A stretch of 64,000 nt of DNA from positions 81,044,169 to 81,108,168 of the forward strand of contig CM041292.1 in the NCBI GenBank assembly GCA_023052935.1, given 5' to 3'. How positions within the stretch are numbered: position 1 is the stretch's first letter; each line of letters starts with the position of its first letter. The stretch comes from Piezodorus guildinii. Taxonomy: Eukaryota; Arthropoda; Insecta; Hemiptera; Pentatomidae. A model generated the notes under the pieces. The model was not told the DNA's origin and searched no databases. It worked only from the letters and a program-made list of their open reading frames with translations. The translations under genes and the position numbers were made by a program. Positions 1 through 11,442 of the stretch are shown piece after piece.

Positions 1-103
1 ATAAAACAGAACTATAACACAATATAACACCTTATTTCAAACTCTTTAACAGGAACTCACTTATCAGTATCAAAGCTGTTCTTAACCCTCTTATTATTAT
101 TAC

Positions 104-992
104 TTTCACTTACTATATATATAGTAAGGGGAAGTATTGCGATCGTGAAAATTTTCGAATTCCAGTTTTCAATGGAAATACACATCTTAGGGTCCCCTGA
201 GTCCAAATAACCAAGTCCCGCAAAAAGGTCTGTGTGTGTGTGGTAACTCCCGGGCGGAAACGGTAAGTCCTATGAAACTGAAATTTCATATTTAAGACAA
301 ATATACGCCTGAGACGTGACAAAACCTTTTTCATCAAAATGAGCTTATCAAAAGAGCCACTTTATACCATGCATTTTGCACCTTTCTTCGATTTTCTCGA
401 AAACAGTTCCGACGATTTTGTTAAAACTCCCTATATCGATGTAAAATTTTATGGGCTTTAATATAATTTAGGTTTCATTCGGATTAAAATGGTCTGACAG
501 GACTTAAATGCCGATATTTTAAACTTTCTATCTCTAAAGTACCTTTAATTTTCTTGATTCTATAAAAATAACTATATTATCTTGTTACCACGTATTAAAA
601 ATAGGTAAATATATAAATTGAATGAATTCGATACCCAACTAAAGGAGAAAACAGAAAAAATATTTTTTTAATGCAATTTTTCGTTTTTGAACATAAGAGC
701 AGTAATATACATGTATGATATACCGTTGGAAAGCTAAAGATTTTAGAAAAAATATTATCTTATACTCAAGCTTTAAACGTTGATACAGAGTTATGAAAAG
801 AAGATAAAACTAACTGATTATTTTAGATAATAATATAATAGATTTCTTAATAAAACACAAGTTTCTATATAAATTCGATGTAATTAATTCTTTAATAGTT
901 TCACGTATTTTTATTTCTTCCTGTATTTGAAAATTCTTTAATCGATTCTAAAAACGGAGGTAAGTGAAAGTCGTGTGTTGTCCGCACCAGAT
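104..992 (+). repeat. Family R interspersed repeat, copy R1
   Basis: First and least disturbed copy of a ~0.9-kb repeat seen six times here. It opens with a TTTCACTTAC-type end followed by GTATTGCGATCGTGAAAATT, carries a short GT-rich run near 230-242, and closes with AGGTAAGTGAAA, the inverse of the opening end, plus a further ~25 nt ending near CGCACCAG. The end match is about 12 bp, so this may be a terminal-inverted-repeat element, but the extension beyond one end is odd. No coding frame is credible. Orientation plus is defined by this copy. Class unknown; I do not recognise the family. Confidence 0.75.
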
Positions 993-3048
993 TTTATTTT
1001 TTTGGCAAGAGTAATTATATTAATACATATGACTTATCAGCAAATCAACGCTAACTATTTTTATACACGAAAAATAAAATATTGTTATTGAATGGCAGAT
1101 CTTACTATTATTCTGTCAAATTTGCAATAAAATACCAGTAAAAGCAGGTCAATCCATAACTACTCAACACGTTTTTGCTTTTGAACATGGCTTCATATAG
1201 TCGCAATTCATTAGCAATATAAATGTAAATTTATTTCATTTACAGATAAAGCATTCCTCAAAAAAAAAAAAAAAGAAATCTTGACATTTTAGGTTTTAGA
1301 AATAAAATGTATGTTTTAATAGCGTAACGATTTTTAGTAGCATTAAACCATTTTAAAAATCTAATAACAATTGAAAATGTTATCATGGGAAACTGCACAC
1401 GTGGATACTAAGTCTAACATGGTGTAATGCGTTTAATATATTTGTTGAAAATTTTGTATTTTTATTTGATTCAGATTATTTTGTTCTGATTATGTAAAAA
1501 AATTGATCATTTTTCAAATGATACCTAACTTTTTTTTCAGAAGATTCATAGTTTTTCGTTATTCGAGTAATCTTTTTTTTAATGTTTTAAAAAGATTTGT
1601 TTATTTTGACAACTTAGAGAACGAATTTTTCCAAGGAGGAAAAATATCAGCTTCACAACCATTTTTTTTAGATACGCTGATAACTTGATTGAGTCAGTAA
1701 TATTAATTATTATTTTCACTTACCTATATATGAAATATATATTTATATTACGTAATACTGTGATAAAAATGTTTAGTTATAGTATAGTAGTACATAGTAA
1801 TTTTCGTAGTGATTATTAAAAAATAAAAGGATAACCTCCTTTAGTTTAATTATGAATCAATGACTACGTTTACTGTTTTAAACTTTTCTGACTCGCGTTC
1901 AACTACAGCTTCAATACCTTAGGTTTATTCACCATTTTCTTCCATACATTTTACTACTTTTATCGTAAGCTGAATATCTATTTTTTAAATTTAGTTAACT
2001 TCCGTGAAGTATTGTATAATCAACTTAAACCTTGATAAGAAATAAAAACCTTGATAAGAACGTTGATCTTTGATCTATGCTTCTATTCTATATATAAAAA
2101 ATTAGATTGAAAGAAATATGAGTTTCGAAATATGGACCAAATTAAAAAATTTTAATATCTAAAATTATAAGATTGAAAACTACAAAGATATAATATTTTA
2201 CTGGTTATTTTTCGTCCCGAGATACCACAAATCAAATCAACAATAATAGCCCCCAGCAGCCCCACATTAAATTTTCCGCTTGACCTTAATTTCCCTAAGC
2301 AATGGCTTGAGATTTCAATTTTGCATCACTGTGCTGAAAATAAATTCAGAGATAACTTTACAAAATATCTTTGTGTTCAGATTATTCCGACCGGTAGAGC
2401 TTTATCGAATTTTCGTATCTGTTTATAATATGATTTATTTGTTTCTAACTATAATTAGTTCCAAGTTAAAGGATAAAGGGTAAAATTTATATATGAAATC
2501 TGAGATTTGAAAGGATATATTAGAAGCCGAGGTCGTTTAGCAAATGATAATACTGCAACTTTTAAGCTTCATAATTTAATCAAACTCGATATGAAGTATA
2601 TTTAAGTAGGTTCACTTATAAAGACTTTTAATAAACAAACAAAAAACACATTAAGTGTTATTAAGAAGTTATATATAAAAGAAACATTTAATGAAACGGT
2701 TAAGCAAATCACTCTCTTGCATAACCGTTGATAAGTATTGAGCCTTAAGAAAGGGTGCTGTGATACGTATTCAAATTTTCGTCTCAAATCACGGCGCTTT
2801 GAGATACCTTATGCGCATGACAGTCCAGTCACACCTAAGGAAGTATGTGCCGGTGTAAGGCTTCCATGGACTATTACTTTCTTATATTTTTATTACTTAT
2901 TTGTATTATTATTCAGTTTTATATGTTGTTGTATGGAGGATATAATACTTGTTTCAGTTTTACAATGCACTTTAAGTGATTGTTTTTATTCAAATATCTT
3001 CAAACCAAACAGCAGAATGTGTTAATAATGGATTAATACACGAAAAGT
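993..3048. other. AT-rich stretch without recognisable gene
   Basis: Very AT-rich sequence with poly-A and poly-T runs. The only element trace is about 30 nt at 1712-1745 that matches the opening end of family R. A somewhat GC-richer patch at about 2740-2880 has an open frame but no family I recognise. Nothing else is supported. Confidence 0.6.
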
Positions 3049-3540
3049 ACTAATTTCACTATTTCGAAGGATATGCCCGATTTTGATATTTTAAGGACGT
3101 TTATAATTTTTTTTTTTTTAAATTCTAAGTTAAAGCCACCATTCTTATTGACAGGATTCTTAACAATTGACTTAACTTGTAACTAGGATGCTATTCAAAT
3201 TGAAAGAGAGCCTTCATTTTTGACCCGATTCTCCTTTTTAAAGGATAGCAATCGAAATATTCCACTAGTAGCTAGGATAACCATACTGAAATGGACACTT
3301 TTTAATGCACAAACTATCTTCCCGATGCAAGAATCAGTCTGAAATAGCATAAGTCTAACTGCCCATATTAGGGCGGGAGGGTTGGTTATGCAATGTACTA
3401 ATTTAACTATTTCGAAGGATATGTTCTATTTTAATATTTTAAGGGAATTTTTAATTTTCTTTTTAGTTAATGCCACCATTCTCGTTGAAGGGATTCATAA
3501 CAATTGACTAATTATTATGATACGATTGAAAATTGAAGAA
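3049..3540 (+). repeat. Diverged direct repeat, two ~145-bp units 348 bp apart
   Basis: The unit beginning TACTAATTTCACTATTTCGA near 3049 recurs as TACTAATTTAACTATTTCGA near 3397. Both continue with an AAGGATATG block, a T-rich stretch, a GCCACCATTCT block and an ACAATTGACT block. The copies differ by many substitutions and small gaps, so this is an old local duplication or two copies of an unknown repeat. Confidence 0.65.
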
Positions 3541-3869
3541 TGCCTATATTTAATCAATTTAAACCCCCAGGAATACCTCAGCGATGGCAGAAACTCAACA
3601 AATAAATAAATTAGTTTAAGTTTTAGTTGTAAGGTCGAATCAAACTAGATGGTGAGCCCCATCACCTGAATTATTATTCATAATGTTATCACTCTCCAGA
3701 AGTTACGTTAAAGAGTTTACAACTCCTTAAAATGCACGATTGCAGAAATAGGAGAACTTACCAGCATTGCAGCATTGCAGGAACTTAGAATAAGGGGCTA
3801 AGAAAAAAAAAATGAAGAGAACCACTCGGGTTAATGATCTTTTTGTCTTTTCTATATGTGATGGAAATT

Positions 3870-3883
<14 letters not shown>

Positions 3884-3928
<45 letters not shown>
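3884..3928. repeat. (TA)n microsatellite
   Basis: Uninterrupted TA dinucleotides directly after a run of A. Confidence 0.97.
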
Positions 3929-3930
<2 letters not shown>

Positions 3931-6124
3931 CTTGGAAAATATAGATATTAGAAAAACTACATTTATTTTAATCTTTTGGTTACCGTAACTAATTTATAAA
4001 ACCTTATGTAGAATCCCATTATCTTTATAGTTTAAGAGCTAAGGTAGTTAGTTAATCAAAAATAAAAATCACAAATAGTATTATAAAAATGGTGTATGAT
4101 TTTAGAATGGATAATATTACCTTCTTTTTTTTTTAACTCTTTACCCTACATGTCAACGAATTTGAGAAGAAAAAAGAAAAATGTGTATTTATTTTTGAAA
4201 TTGAAAGATTTTAAATCAAAAAAATTAATTTTTAAATTACTATCAACACTCTTCTAAGGTAAAAAAAAGGATTTCCTGCCACACAAGTGTAGGGATGGAC
4301 CGGAATTTCTTCAGCAGATTTCAAATATTGTGTGCAGGTATGATAGTGTTTATGAAACTTAAGAGGACTGTGTTAATTTATTTGTTAACTTTGTACTAAT
4401 TATATTTATAGGTTTTTTTTGTTGCTCTATATATTTATTTCGTTTTTTATTTTTATCAGTTTGTTTTTCTGTAAATATTGTATGAATGTTATCTCATAGC
4501 ATCGACATTATTGTTCAAAGTGTAATATAATACAAACGAAATAGGTTAATTTAACGATTTTGCCAGCATATTAAATTGAATTATTAATATGGTTGTCTCT
4601 CTATATTATTATTTTTTTACATACTTCGAACTGTCACTAGGATGACAACTTGGATTAATTTAAAAAAACGTAGTGTCGTAAAATAAGTAACAACTACTGA
4701 ATTAGGTCAGGCTAAATGGATTTGTGAAGAAACGTGGCCCGAAGGTACAGGTCTCAGAAGAATGGAGAAAATTAGGTCACCCGGTAAAATGATGGATGGA
4801 AGGCATGGTGGAAAGTGAATTAAGTGCAGAGAAGAAAGATGAAAACATAAGAATGGTCAAGACATACAACTGTGTTTTAGCAAAAATGATATTAACCATT
4901 AAATATATAATGTGATCTTATTATAACTTTATACCTATATGCTGGTGTCGTTACGGTTCAGATGTTAATTTGGTCTTTTAGGTAATAAAGATAAACGAAA
5001 AGTTGTTAATTATAGGTATCTTGGAAATTTGCAGCCTTATCCTTTCAATTGTTTGCTACCATCAGACATTCTTTCTGAGTAGCCGTACCATACTTTTCGT
5101 ATCGAATCTATTGAAATATAGTTGTTTCTTACAACATCGTTTATTTTCGATGTAACAGCGTACATTTTATTAATAATATGTGTTCTATCTTTTTTTTTTT
5201 TTGTTGCTTGTGTAGTTTGTTATTTTGTTTTATATATAGGTTGTCCGCGCATATGGAAAACAGAAGAGAGTCAGGGAATTTCATTATTGTAGAGAAGTCT
5301 GGAAACATGTCATAGGGATATTCGTTATTAGAAAGGCCGGATATTTTGGGGAATAACTTGTAGGTAAATATAAAACCAATAAGTCTCAAAAAGTAATTTA
5401 ATATAACCTAAGTTTTTGCCTTTTTGTCCGCCATCAGCTTTTTCGACTTTATTCATTTTCCATTTCTTCTACAAACCGTTCAATACATTCAAGGCTCTGC
5501 GTTAACATCTGGTCTATCTCAGTCTCGACTATCTTAAGTTATGGTACTTTCCTTCCATATTTGTTGTTTCTTCATATTTTTTCTTAAATATAAATATATA
5601 ATGAGATGGATATTAAATATTGACCCCCACAACGTAGGCTGTGAACAACGTAGCGGGTTCGAAACCGGCAGATGGCTTTAGAATTTTATTTATTGGGAGT
5701 AAATGTTTATCGTTTGTTTATTTATTTAACGTCACTTTATGCTACTAAGACTAATTGGAGGATACTACAGTGGGAGTCCTAAATTTTGCCTATCTAAGTT
5801 ACTTAGGATAGAGATTTTTAACGAGTCCTGGCATCGCACAATCTTGGTACCACGTGCTCTGTAAAGATCCCTATAGTTTACATACAGGGACGGATACCAG
5901 AATTTCTCCCGAGCTCGATAGGGATCCAGTCTATAACCTAAACCAGTATATCATCCATTTTTAATTATTATAGTGATTTCCACGACTATAACTGGATCAA
6001 TATCATCTATTCAACATTTTTTTTATGCCCTTACGTTATAAGTTGAGATTACCCAACCTTTTGTATTTCAGTAAAATATTCACAGTCCTTTGAAATCTTG
6101 AATTTGAAAAAACGATCTTTTTTT
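3929..6124. other. AT-rich stretch, no gene seen
   Basis: Mostly AT-rich unique sequence. A purine-rich, GC-richer patch at about 4700-4865 could be old element debris but shows no motif. At about 5658-5672 GGGTTCGAAACC resembles a tRNA B box, but I see no complete cloverleaf and no convincing A box at the usual distance. Nothing else is supported. Confidence 0.5.
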
Positions 6125-6630
6125 ATTTTCAGTTACCTATATATGAATTTTATAGGGAAAGTATTGCGATCGTGAAAATTTTCGGTTTCCAGTTTTTAAC
6201 GGAAACACACGTTTTAGGGTCCCCTGAGTCGAAATGTCCAAGTCCCGAAAAAAGGTCCGTGTGTGTGTGTGTCTGTATGTGTTTGTGTGGTAATTCCCGC
6301 GCGTAAGCGGAAAGTCCTATGAAACTGAAATTTCATATTTAAGACAAATATACGCTCGAGACGTTATAAAACCTTTTTCATAAAAATCAGCTTAACAAAG
6401 CCATTTTATTCCATGCATTTTGCATCTTTTTACGATTTTCTCAAAAAGGGCTTTAACGATTCTGATTTAACTCGCTATATCGATGAAAAATTTGATAGGC
6501 TTCAATATGATGTAGGTTTCATTCTGATTGAAATAGTTTACAGGGTTTAAATGCCGATATTTTAAATTTTCTTTCTCTAAAGCCCCTTTAATTTTGTAGA
6601 TTTCAAAAAATTTGGAACATCGTCTTATTA

Positions 6631-7915
6631 TCGGGCTTATGCGAAATTAATGCAGGTTTCCTCTATTGCAATATCTTAATTCCAATTGTGTAAACAAAGC
6701 TAATCCTAACATTGATCATTATTATACCAAAACAAACCTTATCTAATACCCTCTCTTTCACCATGAATTTGTTTAGTAAAATCGTTTTGTTCAGTGTGTT
6801 CAAAGGTCTTGAATCGAAAATGTCAAAGTGCTATTTTCGTCAAATTTATTTTTACGAATTTAAATTAGGGCGCAGCGCTGCGCAAACGGCTCGTAATATT
6901 AATGAAGTGTGGGGTCAGGGGACTATTAATGAGTGCACGGTGCAGCGTAGGTTCCAGAAGTTTCGCAGAGGAGATTTTGACCTCGAAGGCAAGGAAGGTC
7001 GGGGCCGTCATCTTGCTCTGGACAACGACCAGCTGAGGTCAAAAGTGGAAGAAGACCCAACCAAAACCACACGAGAAATGGCGGCGGAACTCGGTGTGAA
7101 CCAATCCACAGTTGTACGCCACTTGGAAGCAATTGGTAAGGTAAAAAAGTTGGCCAAGTGGGTGAAACACCAATTAAACGACCACCAAAAAAATCGCCGC
7201 TTTGAAATCTGCTCCATGCTTGTGACACGCAATAAAAATGATCCATTTCTCGATCGCATTGTGACGTGCGATGAAAAATGGATCTTATACGACAACAGAA
7301 GGCGTTCTAGCCAATGGCTGGGCAAAGATGAACAACCAAAACCTTTCCCGAAGCCCAACCTGCACCCAAAAAAGGTTATGGTCACAGTTTGGTGGTATAA
7401 TGCTGGTGTTATTCACTACAGCTTTCTCAATCGAGGTGAGACTATAATTGCTGACAAGTACTGTCAAGAAATTGACAGCATGAATCAAAAATTGCAACGT
7501 CTTTGCCCAGCATTGATGAATCGGAAGGGGCCGATCCTGCTCCACGATAACGCCAGACCACACGTTGCACAACCAACGCTTCGATGACTGCACGAGTTGG
7601 GCTACGAAGTTCTCCAACATCCGCCTTATTCACCTGACCTCTCTCCTACAGACTTCCACTTTTTCAGGCATCTGGACAACTTTTTGAGGGAGAAAAATTT
7701 TCAAAACCAGGACGACATTGAAAATTCTTTTCGTGATTTCATTGAGTCCAGGGATTCGGATTTTTTTTCTGGTGGAATAAGAAAGCTTGTTGAACGTTGG
7801 CAAAAGTGCATTGATTCAGATGGAAATTATTTTGATTAAATATATATGGCTAAAGTAAAGATATGGCGTATTTACAATACCTACTAAAAACCTGCATTAA
7901 TTTTGCATCAACCAA
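6631..7915 (+). mobile_element. mariner transposon M1a, near full length (1,285 bp)
   Basis: Bounded by TA at 6629-6630 and 7916-7917. The inverted ends match copy M1b's TTGGGTTGATGCAAAATTAA, with four substitutions on the left (TCGGGCTTATGCGAAATTAA) and one missing C on the right (TTTTGCATCAACCAA). Length is typical for mariner. It carries one transposase frame with a single internal stop and lies inside family R copy R2. Cut-and-paste elements of the IS630/Tc1/mariner superfamily move as DNA through a DD34D transposase into TA sites. Confidence 0.93.
6820..7839 (+). pseudogene. mariner transposase, one nonsense codon (M1a)
   Basis: Encodes the enzyme that cuts and rejoins the element ends in the nucleus. 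The start at 6820 (MSKCYFRQIYF) gives the usual ~339-residue length; an upstream in-frame ATG at 6712 would add a tail with no family support. The N-terminal HTH region includes KLGRSAAQTARNIN and the QRRFQKFRRGDFDLE segment. The catalytic triad is visible: D151 in TCDEKW, D243 in LLHDNARPH and D278 in SPDLSPTDFH, with 34 residues between the last two (DD34D). TGA at 7585-7587 interrupts the frame between residues 255 and 257, where copy M1b has CGA. CGA to TGA is a C-to-T change at a CpG. Apart from this the frame is intact, so inactivation is recent. Confidence 0.93.
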
Positions 7916-8300
7916 TAGCATTGGTAAATAACGGATAAATATGCATGTTGAGCAAATTCGATAAAGAACTAAAGGAGAAAAGTGCAAACATATTTTTTTA
8001 TGCAATTTTTCGTTTTTTAACTTAAGAACAGTAATATACATGTATAATATACCGTTGGAAAGCTAAGGATTTTAGAAAAAATATCTCATATAAGAGGTTG
8101 TAAAATTTAATAAATAGTGACCAAAAGCCGATAAAACTAAGTGATTATTTTAGATACAAATATAATAAAACACATGTTTCTATTGAAATTCAAAATAATT
8201 AGTTCTTTATCAATTTAGTTGTATCTTTATATGTATTTAAAAATTCTTAAACTGATTTTAAAGACGGAGGTAAGTGAAAGTCGTGTGTTGAGCGAACCAG

Positions 8301-8649
8301 TTTTATTTATTTATTTTTTTTGTATTCACCCAATTAATAAGCAAAATTATTTAAAAAAAATACTTATATTGAATCATAAACTAATGTTTTATGCTAATGA
8401 AAGCCAGTACGAGCATTTAAACCACATATATTTGTATATAGTATGACGTCGATGTCCATTTCCATTAAAATCGAACATAAAACGGAAAGGACATAAACCA
8501 GCTTTCAACATTTAAAAACTCTAAAACCTAATGTATATTTTTTATCTTATCATTAAACTTGAATGAGAGTCTCTCTTCTCAAAAATACTGCTATTTCCTA
8601 ATTTTAACTTTTTAAGAAGCTGTTTTATGAGTCACCATAAAAGTCTGCC
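8301..8649. other. AT-rich stretch, no gene seen
   Basis: Low-complexity AT-rich sequence between family R copy R2 and a LINE stub. Nothing recognisable. Confidence 0.6.
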
Positions 8650-8662
8650 CTTTACAAGATCT

Positions 8663-8812
8663 TTTTTATTTTATTTTTTTTTATTTATTGAGGTGTATTA
8701 CAATTTGTTACAAAATGAACAATAGTAATAGTGATATCAGACAACTTTTATACAATATATACAGAAAATAATAATAAAAGTCAAATTACATAAAATAGAA
8801 AATAAATAAATT

Positions 8813-8854
<42 letters not shown>

Positions 8855-9069
8855 AAATAATAATAAAAAAAAAATTCAAAACAACAACCTATATTTGAGA
8901 TAAATAAAAAGTTGACAAATATATAAACATCATACTACATACAATTTATACAACTGCTAAAGGGACCCCAGACTGGGCTTTTCTCTCCACTTGTGGAGAC
9001 AAAGCGGAATCCAAGAGATCCCAGCGCCTCTATCTCAGCCACATCACTGGTGAGCCAGTGGAAGCTGAG
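8663..9069 (-). mobile_element. Jockey-like LINE family A, 5'-truncated 3' end
   Basis: Only the last ~400 nt of the element remain, in reverse orientation. They match the 3' untranslated region of the copy at 37461-39650: the GATCTCTTGG block, the CTCCACTTGTGGAG palindrome and the terminal T/A-rich tail, with an internal (TA)n at 8815-8849. The flanks carry a perfect 13-bp target duplication, CTTTACAAGATCT, at 8650-8662 and 9070-9082. This is the expected product of target-primed reverse transcription that stopped early. No coding sequence survives. Confidence 0.92.
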
Positions 9070-9082
9070 CTTTACAAGATCT

Positions 9083-10881
9083 ACCCCTTTATATTTTATT
9101 GGACCTTTTAAGTCGGTTATTTTATTTTTTTTTATTAATAAAATGCATGAGAATGTTATTTCATATATAGGCCCATAGGCTGCTATGGTTAATTATTTGT
9201 CCTATAATTTTTATTACTTATAATTCGGAATTATATACATGCATCTTTACAGCCTGTAAAAAGTCTTTAACTCAGTTCATACATGGATACGTACAGTTCC
9301 AATGCCACGGCATTGATAATAGCTAATAAGTCATTTTGCAGAGGCTAGGTTATGCCACAAGAGGCTCTCGAAACCCGAAGGTAGCCCTCGGCTTAAATTA
9401 AAGAATAGATAATCATTCTACCATCGACTGTTTCTGCTCTATACAATGGACTATGCCGCTCCTGTTATTCTTTAGTGATTTTATTGTTTCTTCTTGTTGT
9501 TTCAGTCTCCGAAAGAGAAATATACATTAACTATGCCGAGGTAGAGCGCGCCCCAGTGGCAGAAAATAGAACTAGTGAGGTACAGAGCCATCTTTCTATT
9601 ATTTTTATCTACAGCATGTGTAGTAAAAATCTCGAAAAAGATCCTTTGGCCAAATAGGAGTAAAGCAGGAGAGAAACTTAGTGGACACCCCTAGAAGAGA
9701 CAGTATTTTCTTCACCACCTCAGGGTTTCAAGATTCACCAACCACTCAAGTCAATATGTCTTTTACCTAATGTTCAATAGTAGGACTTCCTAAGATAAAT
9801 TCTAATTAGGAAACACGCCAGGAAGAGGTGTCGTTGGGCGTCCTCTCTCTATCATGCCTATCACGCCACAACATCAACTTTATTTCACTCTCCCATTGGC
9901 TGTTTATTAGCCACATGATAGGTGTGAATATAAATATGTCAACATAAAAAATTAATTAAGATTTATATAATTAAAAGAACTATAACATTATTGCTATTGC
10001 ATTGTCTTCTGCCAATGTATTGTAAGGAAGAAGTAAATCAATTTTAGCGATGAATTTAGTTTCTCCGCTGTGAGGCTGAGATAAATTTAATTAGGGTTGA
10101 GACGCTTGGGGATAGCCCGGTAGATTGAGAGTGATGTGATTGCCTCCTGCCAGCTGGGGCTTTGTTAGCGCCGAGGATCAAGTCAAGACCTACTCCATCA
10201 AACCGACGCCGCTAGTGCGCCTTCAAATGTTACGGTCCACTTCTAGGTCGTAATTGCGTCTGTGACTTTCTAGTTGTCTGTAACTTTTGCTGTTTAAAAC
10301 GTTCACGCCGTGGTGAATATCTACATTTTTTATGGCTGTTAGGCCAGACTGTCTTAGCTGCTTAGCTTCGTGGGGTTGAGCAACACTGTTGTTTCAAAGA
10401 TTTCGAGGCTTCCAACTCGCTAACGAGATTGTAACAGTTTTGATATACACGATTTGACTTGAAGGAAAAATGCATAAAAGTGATTCGTATATTGTTAGAA
10501 TGGGGAATAAAAATATGAAAAGAAATCACGCACAGTTTAAAAAAAATCTTAAAGAAAAGTAATCAAATAAAATTAATCAAAGAGACCTTTGTTGTTGAGA
10601 TGTTGAAAGTTATAAAATATTTAATAGATAAACCCTCATGCTTGGTAATTCCTACAACATATAATGTTGAGAAAAAAATAAAATGAACTTATTTTATGAA
10701 AACAAGTGGCTCACCTTTGTTGCACGCCGCCCCACGAAACAGTGAAGTGTGATCCACCAATGTGTCACGCCGGCGTTAACATGTTAAAGTTTTTTTTTAA
10801 CCCTCAGTTGACAAGCTCTACCTCTGTTGATCGAAAATTTGATGACAGTTTCCAGAACAATTTTTTAAAATTTTATTTATG
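9083..10881. other. Mixed unique sequence with GC-richer patches, no gene assigned
   Basis: Less AT-rich than its surroundings at about 9500-9660, 9830-9900, 10080-10400 and 10700-10790. The segment at 9506-9579 has an excellent polypyrimidine tract and AG before it and an open frame, but its downstream GT is weak (see findings). On the minus strand 10710-10775 reads through openly to a GTGAGC donor-like site, again without a family match. No complete gene is visible. Confidence 0.4.
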
Positions 10882-11350
10882 TTGGGTTGTAAATAAGTTC
10901 AAAGCGTTTTTTACTAGTGATTTAAATAAAAACTTCAGATTCTTGTAAATATTTTGGATCAATTATATAATTAGGTTGTTTAATCGAAAAGTATAAATTT
11001 CTAATCAAGTATGCTTGAATTTGGTCATCATCAACAGTTGAAGAACGACCCGAGCGCTTTGTGTCTTTTAAGTCAACAACCACGATGCTTTTAACTGTCT
11101 GTGTTGCGGGTTTTCCATTTCAGAAATAAAAAATCATCAAATGAAGAGAATACATTTTTTCATTTCAATTTTGAGCAAGCAAATACCACATTAAAATTAG
11201 GAATCTCAGTTGAAACGTTTGCACAAAAGCACCTTAACTAATCCTTATATAGAATATGTAAACATCATTGACCAAGTGCACATGATTTTATAAACACAAA
11301 TAGGATTGAATTGAAATATTGAAAAATGCTACGATCCTATTTTAACTCGA
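10882..11350 (-). mobile_element. Deleted mariner relic M3a
   Basis: The left end reads TTGGGTTGTAAATAAGTTCA and the inner sequence on the minus strand keeps transposase pieces such as GKPATQTVK and GRSSTVDDDQI, typical of the mariner N-terminal half. The right part (11170-11340) is clearly alignable to relic M3b at 45.3-45.8 kb. The catalytic half is gone, so this is a non-autonomous, decayed copy. The right terminus is degenerate, so 11350 is approximate. Confidence 0.7.
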
Positions 11351-11442
11351 CTTTAGTAAATTTATGATTCTAAATAAAAAAAATCTGGTGCGGAAAACAC
11401 ACGACTTTCCCTTGTTAAAATCGAGTAAAGATAAATAAAAAT

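Larger units (their letters stand above)
6125..8300 (+). repeat. Family R copy R2, split by mariner M1a
   Basis: The left part (6125-6628) matches R1 from the GTATTGCGATCGTGAAAATT end through the GT-rich run, which is expanded here. The right part (7918-8300) matches R1 from the AACTAAAGGAGAAAA block to the AGGTAAGTGAAAGTCGTGTG end. The mariner at 6631-7915 sits between them with a TA duplication, so R2 existed before the mariner arrived. Confidence 0.8.

Noticed and set aside
2738..3025. 95-codon open frame with a GC-richer first half
   Set aside because: No recognisable domain, no splice or repeat context; the minus strand is also open.
5640..5690. Possible tRNA gene (GGGTTCGAAACC)
   Set aside because: Only a B-box-like block; no acceptor stem or anticodon arm could be drawn.
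6926..7633. Several open frames on the minus strand across the mariner
   Set aside because: They lie antisense to the transposase and have no motif; they are by-products of its codon composition.
8260..8300. Exon donor AG-GTAAGTG at family R ends
   Set aside because: The motif is the conserved R terminus in several copies, not a splice site with an exon before it.
10700..10790. Minus-strand exon ending at GTGAGC
   Set aside because: The frame is open, but no acceptor with a pyrimidine tract lies close upstream and no protein is recognised.
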